Part shown: positions 6,552-13,006 of the stretch, one piece after another
Position numbering within the stretch: the stretch's first letter is position 1
Layout of the letters: each line of letters opens with the position of its first letter
Source: Oscillospiraceae bacterium
GTDB taxonomy: Bacteria > Bacillota > Clostridia > Oscillospirales > Ruminococcaceae
Assembly: GCA_018110855.1 (NCBI GenBank)
Contig: JAGBFZ010000299.1
Span: 1-13,006 of the forward strand
DNA: 13,006 nucleotides
Reading direction: 5' to 3'
The notes under the pieces: model-generated
What the model was told of the DNA's origin: nothing
The model's input: the letters and a program-made list of their open reading frames with translations, nothing else
The model's database searches: none
Program-made: the position numbers and the translations under genes

Positions 6552-7217
6552 ATGAGCATTAACATTGCTATTGACGGTCCTGCAGGTGCGGGCAAATCTA
6601 CCATTGCACGCAGGGCTGCTGCTGAGCTGGGGTTTATTTATGTTGACACAGGGGCGCTTTACCGCTCTGTGGCTTATCACTGCATTTCAAACGGCGTTGA
6701 TATTAACGCTCCCGAACAGGTGGAGGGTATTCTTTCGGGCATTACTCCCGAGCTGCGCTTCATTGACGGCGTTCAGCACGTTTTTTTAAACGGTGAGGAC
6801 GTTTCGGACAGGATACGGACTCCCGAGGTCTCCATGGGGGCTTCAAAGGTTTCCGCTATTCCTGCGGTAAGGGCGTTTTTATTTGATTTGCAGAAGAAAA
6901 TTTCCCGTGAGAACAACATCATCATGGACGGCAGGGACATCGGTACGGTTGTGCTTCCAAATGCCGACCTTAAAATATTCCTCACCGCTTCTCCCGAGGC
7001 GAGGGCTGACAGGAGATACAGGGAGCTTATGGGCAAGCCCGACGCTCCTTCCTATGAGCAGGTGCTGGCGGACATTATCAAGCGGGACAGGGACGATTCC
7101 ACAAGAGAAATTGCTCCTCTGAAACAGGCGGAGGACGCTGTGCTGTGTGATACTACCGAGCTGTCCCTTGAGGAATCTGTCGAGAAAATTATCCGAATGA
7201 TAAAGGAAATTCTGTAA
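6552..7217 (+). CDS. cmk: Cytidylate kinase
   Basis: This kinase phosphorylates CMP and dCMP with ATP in the cytoplasm. The 221-residue protein has the P-loop GPAGAGKST (9-17), VDTGALYR (31-38) for nucleotide monophosphate binding, MDGRDIGTVVLPNADLK (about 125-141) and the lid arginines in RDRDDSTREIAPLKQAEDA (about 178-196), all typical of bacterial Cmk. AAGGAG overlapping the thyX stop (6538-6543) gives an 8-base spacing to the ATG, which indicates tight coupling to thyX. plsC follows after 16 bases. The order cmk, plsC, ispH-rpsA is common in Clostridia. Confidence 0.97.
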   Translation: MSINIAIDGPAGAGKSTIARRAAAELGFIYVDTGALYRSVAYHCISNGVDINAPEQVEGILSGITPELRFIDGVQHVFLNGEDVSDRIRTPEVSMGASKVSAIPAVRAFLFDLQKKISRENNIIMDGRDIGTVVLPNADLKIFLTASPEARADRRYRELMGKPDAPSYEQVLADIIKRDRDDSTREIAPLKQAEDAVLCDTTELSLEESVEKIIRMIKEIL

Positions 7218-7233
7218 AGGAAGGTATGGCTCT

Positions 7234-7857
7234 TTGAACGCTTTTGTAAGATACACTGTAATGGGCATTTACAAGCTGTTTTATAATTTTAAGATAGAGG
7301 GCAGGGAGAATGTTCCCGAGACGGAGGGGCTTATCATTGCCTGCAATCACCGCAGCTATGCCGATCCCGTTATCATCACCATGCCCATGAAAAGACCCGT
7401 TACCTACATGGCTAAGGAGGAGCTTTTCAAAAACAAGCTTTTCGGTGCGTTTATCCGCTTCCTTGGTGCATTTCCCGTCAAGCGGGGTGCGGGGGATATG
7501 AAGGTCATTGATGACTGTGTGGATATCCTTCACAGCGGCAGGAATGTAGTCATTTTCCCCGAAGGCACTCGTTCCAAGGAAAACAAGGTGGGCAGGGGCA
7601 AGACGGGGGTTGCGCTTATTGCTGCTAAATCGGGTGCGGACGTTCTTCCCATGGGCATTGTTTTCGAGGGGGAGAAGCTTCACTTCCGCAGCAAGGTCAC
7701 TCTGAAGATAGGTAAGGTCATTAAATCGGAAGAGCTTGACATCGGCGAGGGCGACTCCAAAAGTCTCAAAAGGGTGAAATCCGTCATTATGGACGCTATT
7801 ACTGAGCTGGTGGAAGGTCCGAAAACTGAGGAAATTTCTTCCGATATGGCTGAATAA
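7234..7857 (+). CDS. plsC: 1-acylglycerol-3-phosphate O-acyltransferase (PlsC family)
   Basis: This enzyme acylates lysophosphatidic acid to phosphatidic acid at the membrane, an early phospholipid step. The 207-residue protein carries the acyltransferase motifs NHRSYAD (H39 and D44 of HX4D), FPVKRG (80-85), FPEGTRS (108-114) and VLPMGIV (about 137-143). The start codon is TTG at 7234, chosen because AGGAAGG (7218-7224) lies 9 bases upstream. The nearby ATG at 7226 is out of frame and quickly stops, and the first in-frame ATG (7261) has no ribosome binding site. The N-terminus is weakly hydrophobic, as expected for membrane association. The gene is in an operon between cmk and the ispH-rpsA fusion. 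Confidence 0.94.
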   Translation: MNAFVRYTVMGIYKLFYNFKIEGRENVPETEGLIIACNHRSYADPVIITMPMKRPVTYMAKEELFKNKLFGAFIRFLGAFPVKRGAGDMKVIDDCVDILHSGRNVVIFPEGTRSKENKVGRGKTGVALIAAKSGADVLPMGIVFEGEKLHFRSKVTLKIGKVIKSEELDIGEGDSKSLKRVKSVIMDAITELVEGPKTEEISSDMAE

Positions 7858-7903
7858 TCCAATTTTTTATGGCAATAATACACATAAAGACGGTCTGAAA
7901 ATT

Positions 7904-9877
7904 ATGAAAAAATTCACAATTACCGCCGCAAAGTCCGCAGGTTTCTGTTTTGGTGTTGACAGAGCGGTAAAACTCGTGTATAATGAAATAGAACACGGCT
8001 TTAAGACGGCTACTCTCGGCGAGATAATCCACAATCCTTCAGTGGTGGGTGATCTTGCCAAAAAGGGCGTAAGGGTCATTTCTTCTCCGTCTGAGGCTGA
8101 ACATGATGAAAAGGTCATTATCCGTTCCCATGGAGTGGGTATGGAGGTTTACAGAGAGCTGGAGGAGAGAGGGATATCCTATTCCGACGGCACCTGCCCC
8201 TTTGTGAGACGTATTCAGAATACTGCCGCAAAATGCTCCCGTGAGGGCTGCGATGTTATCATTATGGGTGACAAGTCTCACCCTGAGGTGGTCGGTATTG
8301 CAGGTCACTGCGAAAATGGAGCGTATGTTTTGCAGAATTCGGAGGAGCTTGACGCTTTTCTGAAAAAAAATTATGAAAATTCAAAAAAAAAGGTTGCAAT
8401 TATGCCGCAGACAACGTATAATATAAATATGTGGCAAAATTGCGTCCGTATAGCTGCCTCTTATCCCAATGCAGAGACCTTTGACACCATCTGCAGCGCT
8501 ACCTCGGAGAGGCAGGAGGAGGCTATGAGGCTTGCTGCCGAAAGCGATATCATGATCGTGGTCGGCGGGCGGCACAGCTCTAATACCGTTAAGCTCTTTC
8601 GGATATGCAGCGGGCTTTGCGGGTGCTGCTTTCATATTGAAAGCCCTGAGGAAACAGGTTTGCTGAAAATGCCGGAAGGCTTTTCTAATAAAAGTGATAT
8701 CCGTATTGGTATCACCGCCGGAGCGTCCACCCCGGCATCTATTATCAAGGAGGTCAAAAACCAGATGAGCGAAATTATCAAAAACATGGACGAGGACTTT
8801 AACTTTGAGGAGGCTCTCGACGCTTCTTTCAAAAGATTATATACCGGTAACAGGGTGAAAGGATACATAACTGCTGTAAACAACACAGAAGCTATTGTTG
8901 ACGTGGGTACTAAGCACACAGGCTATGTGTCTCTGTCCGAGCTGACAGACGATCCTTCCCTCAAGCCCGGCGATGTGGTTAAAGTCGGCGAAGAGGTCGA
9001 TCTTATCGTTATCAAGATCAACGATGCGGAGGGTATCGTTCAGCTCTCCAAGAAGAAGGTCGACGCTCTCAAGGGTCTTGACGAGCTTGCCAAGGCTAAG
9101 GAAGAGGGCACTATCCTCGAGGGTACTGTTACAGGCGTTGTTAAGGGCGGCGTTATCGTTCTTTCTAACGGTGTAAGAGTATTTATCCCCGCTTCTCAGG
9201 CTACCATGAGAAGAGACGAGAAGCTTGAAGAGCTTCTCAAGAAGAACGTTAAGTTCAAGGTTATCGAAGTTAATGAGCAGAGAGGCAAGGCTGTGGGCTC
9301 TATCAAGGCTGTTCGCAGTGCTGAAAGAGACGCTGCCAAGGCTAAGTTCTGGGAAACCGTTCAGGTGGGCGACGTTTTCAAGGGCGAGGTAAAGTCTCTT
9401 ACTTCTTATGGTGCTTTTGTTGATCTCGGCGGCATTGACGGTATGGTTCACATTTCCGAGCTTAGCTGGGACAGGATCAAGCACCCCTCCGAGGTTGTTT
9501 CCGTTGGCGACACTCTCGAGGTTTATGTTAAGGATCTGGACAAGGAAGCAGGCAGAATTTCCCTCGGCTACAAGAAGGACGAGGACAACCCCTGGGTGAA
9601 GTTCGAGAACGAGTATAAGGAAGGCGATGTTGTTAACTGCAAGATCGTTTCCATCACTGCTTTCGGCGCATTCGCTCAGATCATTCCCGGTATTGACGGT
9701 CTTATCCACATCTCTCAGGTGGCTGACAAGAGAGTTACCAATGTTAAGGACGTTCTTTCCGTTGGTGATGAGGTCACTGCTAAGATCACCGAGATAGATT
9801 CCGAGAAGAAGCGTATCAGCCTTTCTATCAGAGCGGTTCTCGAGGAGAACGGCGCTGAGGTTTCCGAAGAGGAATAA
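7904..9877 (+). CDS. ispH-rpsA: 4-hydroxy-3-methylbut-2-enyl diphosphate reductase fused to ribosomal protein S1
   Basis: This is a 657-residue fusion. Residues 1 to about 288 are IspH, the last enzyme of the MEP isoprenoid pathway. The iron-sulphur ligands C15, C98 and C197 are present, with IIHNP, RSHGV, SHPEV, SATSERQ, HSSNT and AGASTP. Residues about 316-385, 401-472, 487-557 and 571-643 are four S1 RNA-binding repeats. The third and fourth are the most typical (SYGAFVDLGGIDGMVHISEL; TAFGAFAQIIPGIDGLIHIS). The same fusion is known in Clostridia, so it is not an assembly error. The ATG at 7904 has only a poor ribosome binding site, whereas a perfect one lies inside the gene just before M288. 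Lysine codons change from mixed AAA/AAG in the IspH part to AAG only after about residue 360. Two runs of 8 and 9 A (8363-8370, 8383-8391) lie in the IspH part. A terminator follows. Confidence 0.96.
   Translation: MKKFTITAAKSAGFCFGVDRAVKLVYNEIEHGFKTATLGEIIHNPSVVGDLAKKGVRVISSPSEAEHDEKVIIRSHGVGMEVYRELEERGISYSDGTCPFVRRIQNTAAKCSREGCDVIIMGDKSHPEVVGIAGHCENGAYVLQNSEELDAFLKKNYENSKKKVAIMPQTTYNINMWQNCVRIAASYPNAETFDTICSATSERQEEAMRLAAESDIMIVVGGRHSSNTVKLFRICSGLCGCCFHIESPEETGLLKMPEGFSNKSDIRIGITAGASTPASIIKEVKNQMSEIIKNMDEDFNFEEALDASFKRLYTGNRVKGYITAVNNTEAIVDVGTKHTGYVSLSELTDDPSLKPGDVVKVGEEVDLIVIKINDAEGIVQLSKKKVDALKGLDELAKAKEEGTILEGTVTGVVKGGVIVLSNGVRVFIPASQATMRRDEKLEELLKKNVKFKVIEVNEQRGKAVGSIKAVRSAERDAAKAKFWETVQVGDVFKGEVKSLTSYGAFVDLGGIDGMVHISELSWDRIKHPSEVVSVGDTLEVYVKDLDKEAGRISLGYKKDEDNPWVKFENEYKEGDVVNCKIVSITAFGAFAQIIPGIDGLIHISQVADKRVTNVKDVLSVGDEVTAKITEIDSEKKRISLSIRAVLEENGAEVSEEE
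8747..8767 (+). promoter_or_regulatory. Internal Shine-Dalgarno and in-frame ATG at the IspH/S1 junction
   Basis: AAGGAGGT (8747-8754) lies 10 bases before ATG 8765-8767. That ATG is in frame with the fusion (residue 288) and sits exactly between the last conserved IspH segment (AGASTP) and the first S1 repeat. Initiation here would give a free S1 of about 370 residues. It is the best ribosome binding site in the operon together with that of thyX. The bases also encode part of the protein (KEVK), so chance or amino-acid constraint remains possible. Confidence 0.5.
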
Positions 9878-9899
9878 TCTTATTATAATGCTTTTTCAG

Positions 9900-9934
9900 A
9901 CGGCAGAGCCTTCGGGCTTTGCCGTTTTGTCTTT
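9900..9934 (+). terminator. Intrinsic terminator of the thyX...ispH-rpsA operon
   Basis: An 11-bp stem (9900-9910 with 9915-9925, one G-U pair) closed by a UUCG tetraloop (9911-9914) is followed by a T-rich run to 9934. It begins 23 bases after the stop of the fusion gene. Confidence 0.92.
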
Positions 9935-9976
9935 GAAAATTAACTGCGTTTTTAGCTAAAATAGGGTTACGAATAC

Positions 9977-9997
9977 GTTTATTTATTAAAAATAAAC
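9977..9997. repeat. AT-rich inverted repeat upstream of the solute-binding protein promoter
   Basis: GTTTATTT (9977-9984) and AAATAAAC (9990-9997) form a perfect 8-bp inverted repeat with a 5-base spacer, 34 bases upstream of the -35 box. It could be a regulator site; no specific binding protein can be named. Confidence 0.4.
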
Positions 9998-10030
9998 AAA
10001 TCGAATAGGAAATTTAGTTGCAAAACGTCA

Positions 10031-10059
10031 TTGACAGCCTGCGTGAAAAATGATAAAAT
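10031..10059 (+). promoter_or_regulatory. Sigma-A promoter of the solute-binding protein gene
   Basis: TTGACA (10031-10036), a 17-bp spacer and TAAAAT (10054-10059) are near consensus. The predicted start near 10066 leaves a leader of about 100 bases. An inverted repeat AATATT-GCG-AATATT (10060-10074) sits right at the start point, and a short hairpin GGGAA/TTCCC (10100-10104 with 10111-10115) lies in the leader. I recognise no known riboswitch in it. Confidence 0.82.
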
Positions 10060-10074
10060 AATATTGCGAATATT
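10060..10074. promoter_or_regulatory. Operator-like inverted repeat at the transcription start
   Basis: AATATT (10060-10065), GCG, AATATT (10069-10074) form a perfect 6-bp inverted repeat directly after the -10 box. Its position would let a bound repressor block initiation, as for many sugar-responsive systems. The AT-rich arms make chance a real alternative. Confidence 0.35.
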
Positions 10075-10166
10075 TTAATGTACGGCATGAACGTATACAG
10101 GGAACAAGTATTCCCGCCTTTGCAGCAGGAGGGAGACTTTTCCTAATCAATTTTTGGAGGTTTTAT

Positions 10167-11627
10167 ATGAAGAATTTCAAGAGAACAATTGCCGGTATTT
10201 CCGCTCTTACCTTTACTCTCGGTCTTACTGCCTGCGGCGGTGGCTCCGAGGAAGGCAAGAATGCGAATGATACCGAAAACACTACCGTTGTTACCACTAC
10301 TGCGGCTACTGTTGAGCTGAACACTGCTACATACGCCGAAGAGGACAAGGCTACTCTCGAGGAGATAGCTGCCAAGGAGCTGAAGGATGTTGAGCTTGAA
10401 AACAAGACTATCAAGTGGATGGCTCATTATGACATCAATCCTTCTACCTCCAAGGGTGATTCTGAGGCTGTAAACATCACTCTCTTCAAGACTAAGTACG
10501 GCGGAACTATTGAATATGTTCCCACTACATGGAATACAAGATACTCCGACCTTTCCACCAAGGTTCTGGGCGGCGAAGGCGTTGACTTCTTCCCCTGCGA
10601 TACCGCTGCTCTTCCTAAGGGCGTTATCAACGGTATGTTCCAGCCTGTCGATGATTACATCGACATGGATTCTCCTCTCTGGGCTGATGTTAAGGATGCT
10701 ATGGAGATCTACAACTTCAAGGGCAAGCATTATGAGCTTGTAACCTCCGTTTCTGCTGAGGCTGTTGTAATTTACAACAAGCAGACTATCGAAGAAAACG
10801 GCTTTGACGATCCCTGGGAGCTTTACAAGGCAGGCGAGTGGAACTGGAATACCTTTACCTCAATGCTGGAGCAGTTCTGCGACCCCGACGCCGATCAGTG
10901 GGGTCTTGACGGCTACTGGGCTGAAAAGGCTCTGTTCCTCTCCGCAGGCGTTCCCTCCGTTAAGTCCGTTGACGGTTCTCTTACAACAAATCTGATGGAT
11001 CCTACCGTTGAAAAGGCTATGAACTGGATGTACGAGCTTTACAACAAGGGTCTTGTTATGGACAGATCTCTCTTTGACTGGAACGAGCAGCCTGCTTTCA
11101 TGGGCGAGGGCAGAGAGCTTTTCTATATCGTTGGCGCATGGCACGTTCAGTCTAATCCCGATACATGGGCTACAGGCATCAAGCCTGAGAATCTCGGTCT
11201 TGCTCCCGTTCCTTCTCCTGAAGGCTCCGATCCTTATCAGGGTGCAACTCTCGACGGCTGGGTTCTCTGCAAGGGCGCTGCTAACCCCGAGGGTGTTGGC
11301 CTCTTCGCTGACTGCACACGTCTTGCTAACACCAATGACGAGGCTATCGCTATTGCAGACCAGAAGGCTATGGACGACTATCAGTGGTCCGAGGAGCTTG
11401 TTGCTATCAACAAGGAGATCAATGACCTTGCTCGTCAGTATCCCGTTGTTGACCTTGCTACAGGCGTTTCTACCGACGTTGCTTCCCTCACTACCGACGG
11501 CGGCGATGAGATCGGTCTGAGAGCTGCTCTTCACGGCGTTGATTGGGCTACCAACAGAGAAGAAATTTCCGCTGTTGTTGAAATGCTCGTTCAGGAAGCT
11601 GACGCTGCTCTTCAGGAAATGCAGTGA
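10167..11627 (+). CDS. Extracellular solute-binding lipoprotein (ABC-type, probably sugar)
   Basis: This is a 486-residue secreted lipoprotein. The N-terminus has a positively charged start, a hydrophobic segment and the lipobox LTAC with C23 as the lipidated residue, followed by a Thr/Glu/Asn-rich linker to about residue 55. The rest resembles family 1 ABC solute-binding proteins: an early KTKYGGTIEYVPTTWNTR, a central NPDTWATGIKPENLGLAPVP and GATLDGWVLCKGAANPEG typical of carbohydrate binders. GGAGG (10156-10160) lies 6 bases before the ATG. All lysine codons are AAG, pointing to very high expression. It is a one-gene transcript between its own promoter and a UUCG-loop terminator; no permease or ATPase gene is adjacent, so it must work with a transporter encoded elsewhere or act as a binding protein only. 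The substrate is not known; sugars or oligosaccharides are the most likely. Confidence 0.9.
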   Translation: MKNFKRTIAGISALTFTLGLTACGGGSEEGKNANDTENTTVVTTTAATVELNTATYAEEDKATLEEIAAKELKDVELENKTIKWMAHYDINPSTSKGDSEAVNITLFKTKYGGTIEYVPTTWNTRYSDLSTKVLGGEGVDFFPCDTAALPKGVINGMFQPVDDYIDMDSPLWADVKDAMEIYNFKGKHYELVTSVSAEAVVIYNKQTIEENGFDDPWELYKAGEWNWNTFTSMLEQFCDPDADQWGLDGYWAEKALFLSAGVPSVKSVDGSLTTNLMDPTVEKAMNWMYELYNKGLVMDRSLFDWNEQPAFMGEGRELFYIVGAWHVQSNPDTWATGIKPENLGLAPVPSPEGSDPYQGATLDGWVLCKGAANPEGVGLFADCTRLANTNDEAIAIADQKAMDDYQWSEELVAINKEINDLARQYPVVDLATGVSTDVASLTTDGGDEIGLRAALHGVDWATNREEISAVVEMLVQEADAALQEMQ

Positions 11628-11646
11628 TTTTAATATGTTTTTTCTT

Positions 11647-11680
11647 CGGGTATCACGCTTCGGTGTGATACCCGTTTTTA
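11647..11680 (+). terminator. Intrinsic terminator of the solute-binding protein gene
   Basis: A 12-bp stem (11647-11658 with 11663-11674, one G-U pair) is capped by a UUCG tetraloop (11659-11662) and followed by TTTTT (11675-11679). It starts 19 bases after the stop codon. Confidence 0.95.
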
Positions 11681-11684
11681 TATC

Positions 11685-11713
11685 TTGACATAATTCGGCT
11701 TATGTGGCATAAT
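11685..11713 (+). promoter_or_regulatory. Sigma-A promoter of fprA
   Basis: TTGACA (11685-11690), a 17-bp spacer and CATAAT (11708-11713) give a near-consensus promoter directly after the preceding terminator. The predicted start near 11720 leaves a leader of about 30 bases with no room for a riboswitch. Confidence 0.85.
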
Positions 11714-11750
11714 AAATTTAGACAAGTTCTTATTGAAAGGAAGTTTTTCT

Positions 11751-12905
11751 ATGCTTATCTCAGATGATATCAGATACATTGGCGTGGACGATCATGCCAT
11801 TTCCCTTTTTGAGGGTCAGTACAGCGTTCCTAATGGTATGTCCTACAATTCCTATGTTATTCTTGATGAGAAAACCGCCGTTATGGACACGGTGGACAAG
11901 GGCTTTACCGATGAATGGCTTTCAAAGCTTGAGGACGCTCTTGAGGGTAAAGCTCCCGATTATCTTGTGGTTCATCACATGGAGCCTGACCATTCCGCTA
12001 ATATTGCTGTGTTTATGGAGAAATATCCCCATGCGGTCGTTGTTTCCTCGCAGAAGGCTTTCGCTATGATGAAGAATTTCTTCGGTACGGATTATCCCGA
12101 CAGGAGAATTGCTGTGGGGGAGAATGACTCTCTCCCATTAGGAAAGCACACGCTCACCTTCATTACCGCGCCAATGGTTCACTGGCCTGAGGTAATTATG
12201 AGCTATGACAGCCTTGACAAGGTGCTTTTCTCCGCTGACGCATTTGGCAAATTCGGCGCTCTTGACGCTCCTGAGGAATGGGACCCGGAGGCAAGGAGAT
12301 ATTACTATGGTATTGTGGGCAAGTTCGGTATGCCTGTCTCGGGTGTTCTCAAGAAGGCTGCAAAGCTTGATATTTCTATGATCTGTCCTCTTCACGGTCC
12401 TGTGCTTTCCGATGATCTTTCTCATTACATGGAGCTTTACTCAAAATGGGCGGCTTATGAGCCTGAGAATGAGGGCGTTCTTATTGCATACACCTCGGTT
12501 TACGGAAATACGAAAAAGGCTGCTGTGATGCTTAAAGACAAGCTCGCTGCAAAGGGCTGCGATGTCCGCATTATTGACCTTGCAAGGGGCGATATGTGCT
12601 ATGCTCTGGCTTCTGCTTTTGAATATAAGAAGCTTGTATGCGCTTCGACTACATACAACGGCGGTGTTTTCCCCTTTATGAGAGAGTTTATCACCGATCT
12701 TTCCGAGCATGGCTATAAAAACAGGCAGGTCTTTCTTATTGAAAACGGCTCATGGGCTCCGACGGCGGCAGGTGTTATGAAAAAGCTTTTCGAGGGCTGC
12801 AAGGATATTGTTATTTCGGACAGCATCGTTAAGATAAGCTCTGCTGTGAGCGCTGAAAATGAGGCTCAGATAGAGGCGCTTGCGGAGGAGATATCTGCTT
12901 TGTAA
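11751..12905 (+). CDS. fprA: FprA-type flavodiiron protein (oxygen/nitric oxide reductase)
   Basis: Flavodiiron proteins reduce oxygen to water or nitric oxide to nitrous oxide in the cytoplasm and protect anaerobes. The 384-residue protein has a metallo-beta-lactamase-like domain (about 1-240) with diiron ligands in HMEPDH (H76, E78, D80, H81), H144 in MVHWPE, D163 in SADAFG and H215 in CPLHGPV. It also has a C-terminal flavodoxin domain (about 243-384) whose FMN phosphate loop is TSVYGNT (248-254). The start is ATG 11751, preceded by AAAGGAAG (11736-11743) at 7 bases; an in-frame TTG at 11733 would lie upstream of this site and is rejected. There is no fused rubredoxin or flavin reductase domain, so a separate electron donor is needed. 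No terminator follows, and an aldo/keto reductase gene begins 35 bases later, probably in the same transcript. Confidence 0.96.
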   Translation: MLISDDIRYIGVDDHAISLFEGQYSVPNGMSYNSYVILDEKTAVMDTVDKGFTDEWLSKLEDALEGKAPDYLVVHHMEPDHSANIAVFMEKYPHAVVVSSQKAFAMMKNFFGTDYPDRRIAVGENDSLPLGKHTLTFITAPMVHWPEVIMSYDSLDKVLFSADAFGKFGALDAPEEWDPEARRYYYGIVGKFGMPVSGVLKKAAKLDISMICPLHGPVLSDDLSHYMELYSKWAAYEPENEGVLIAYTSVYGNTKKAAVMLKDKLAAKGCDVRIIDLARGDMCYALASAFEYKKLVCASTTYNGGVFPFMREFITDLSEHGYKNRQVFLIENGSWAPTAAGVMKKLFEGCKDIVISDSIVKISSAVSAENEAQIEALAEEISAL

Positions 12906-12940
12906 TATGTCAAAAAATATATTTTAATTGGAGGTTCGGT

Positions 12941-13006
12941 ATGATCACAAGGGATTTTCAGAATATTAAGCTCTCTGCTCTCGGTATGGGCAATATGCGC
13001 CTGCCC
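12941..13006 (+). CDS. Aldo/keto reductase, N-terminal fragment (3' truncated by window)
   Basis: Only 22 codons are inside the window: a short beta-hairpin start and KLSALGMGNMRLP, which matches the opening of aldo/keto reductases, including the type with a C-terminal 4Fe-4S domain common in Clostridia (usual form LSALGFGCMRLP). GGAGG (12930-12934) lies 6 bases before the ATG. It is 35 bases after fprA without a terminator, so co-transcription is likely. Subfamily and substrate cannot be judged from this fragment. Confidence 0.75.
   Translation, partial: MITRDFQNIKLSALGMGNMRLP

Noticed and set aside
8600..8740. Promoter inside the ispH part that could drive separate S1 transcription
   Set aside because: The best candidate (TTGCTG, 18 bp, TCTAAT) has only three matches in the -35 box; internal translation initiation is the better supported idea.
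8837..9709. Long open frame of 290 codons on the minus strand, antisense to the S1 part of the fusion
   Set aside because: It lies wholly inside a clearly recognisable S1 coding region on the plus strand, its product resembles no family, and it arises from the strong codon bias (AAG, CTC, GAG) of that region, which avoids stops on the opposite strand.
10860..11534. Open frame of 224 codons on the minus strand inside the solute-binding protein gene
   Set aside because: Same cause: biased codons of a highly expressed gene. It has no ribosome binding site, promoter or recognisable domain. Similar antisense or out-of-frame openings at 1177-1752, 2862-3346 and 5054-5788 were dismissed for the same reason.

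Overview
The window looks like a chromosomal segment of an anaerobic Clostridia-class Firmicute, most likely a Ruminococcus-like member of the Oscillospiraceae. This is inferred from gene content: an IspH fused to ribosomal protein S1, an FprA-type flavodiiron protein, a SpoVAC homologue, a YjfB-like small protein and ThyX. It is also inferred from the strong GGAGG-type ribosome binding sites and from the marked AAG preference for lysine in highly expressed genes. No phage, insertion sequence, CRISPR array, rRNA or tRNA was seen.

Layout, left to right. (1) 1-644 (+) is the 3' end of a glycogen/maltodextrin phosphorylase gene, closed by a hairpin terminator. (2) 706-2046 (-) holds a cation:proton antiporter of the NHA/CPA2 type. 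It sits behind a near-perfect sigma-A promoter and a leader that I identify as a fluoride (crcB-motif) riboswitch with an overlapping intrinsic terminator. (3) 2059-3429 (-) is a two-gene unit: a soluble PocR-domain/chemoreceptor-like protein followed by a 63-residue YjfB-family protein, with its own promoter and terminator. (4) 3565-4380 (+) is a PP2C-type phosphatase whose 3' end overlaps that of a convergent spoVAC homologue (4373-4813, -). (5) 4937-9934 (+) is a compact operon: a YkgJ-like cysteine-cluster/GNAT fusion, thyX, cmk, plsC and the ispH-rpsA fusion, ending in a UUCG-loop terminator. (6) 10031-11680 (+) is a single lipoprotein solute-binding protein gene with its own promoter, a roughly 100-nt leader and a terminator. 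(7) 11685-13006 (+) is an fprA flavodiiron gene followed by the start of an aldo/keto reductase gene.

How the genes fit together. The large operon combines nucleotide supply (ThyX, CMP kinase), phospholipid synthesis (PlsC), isoprenoid synthesis (IspH) and translation (S1), a grouping familiar in Clostridia. Codon use marks glgP, the S1 half of the fusion and the solute-binding protein as highly expressed: every lysine codon I read in them is AAG, while the IspH half uses AAA freely.

The two observations most worth following are these. First, a complete fluoride riboswitch with a mutually exclusive terminator controls an antiporter rather than CrcB/Fluc or EriC-F. Second, a perfect Shine-Dalgarno sequence and an in-frame ATG lie exactly at the IspH/S1 junction and coincide with the codon-use shift, suggesting that S1 may also be made as a separate protein.
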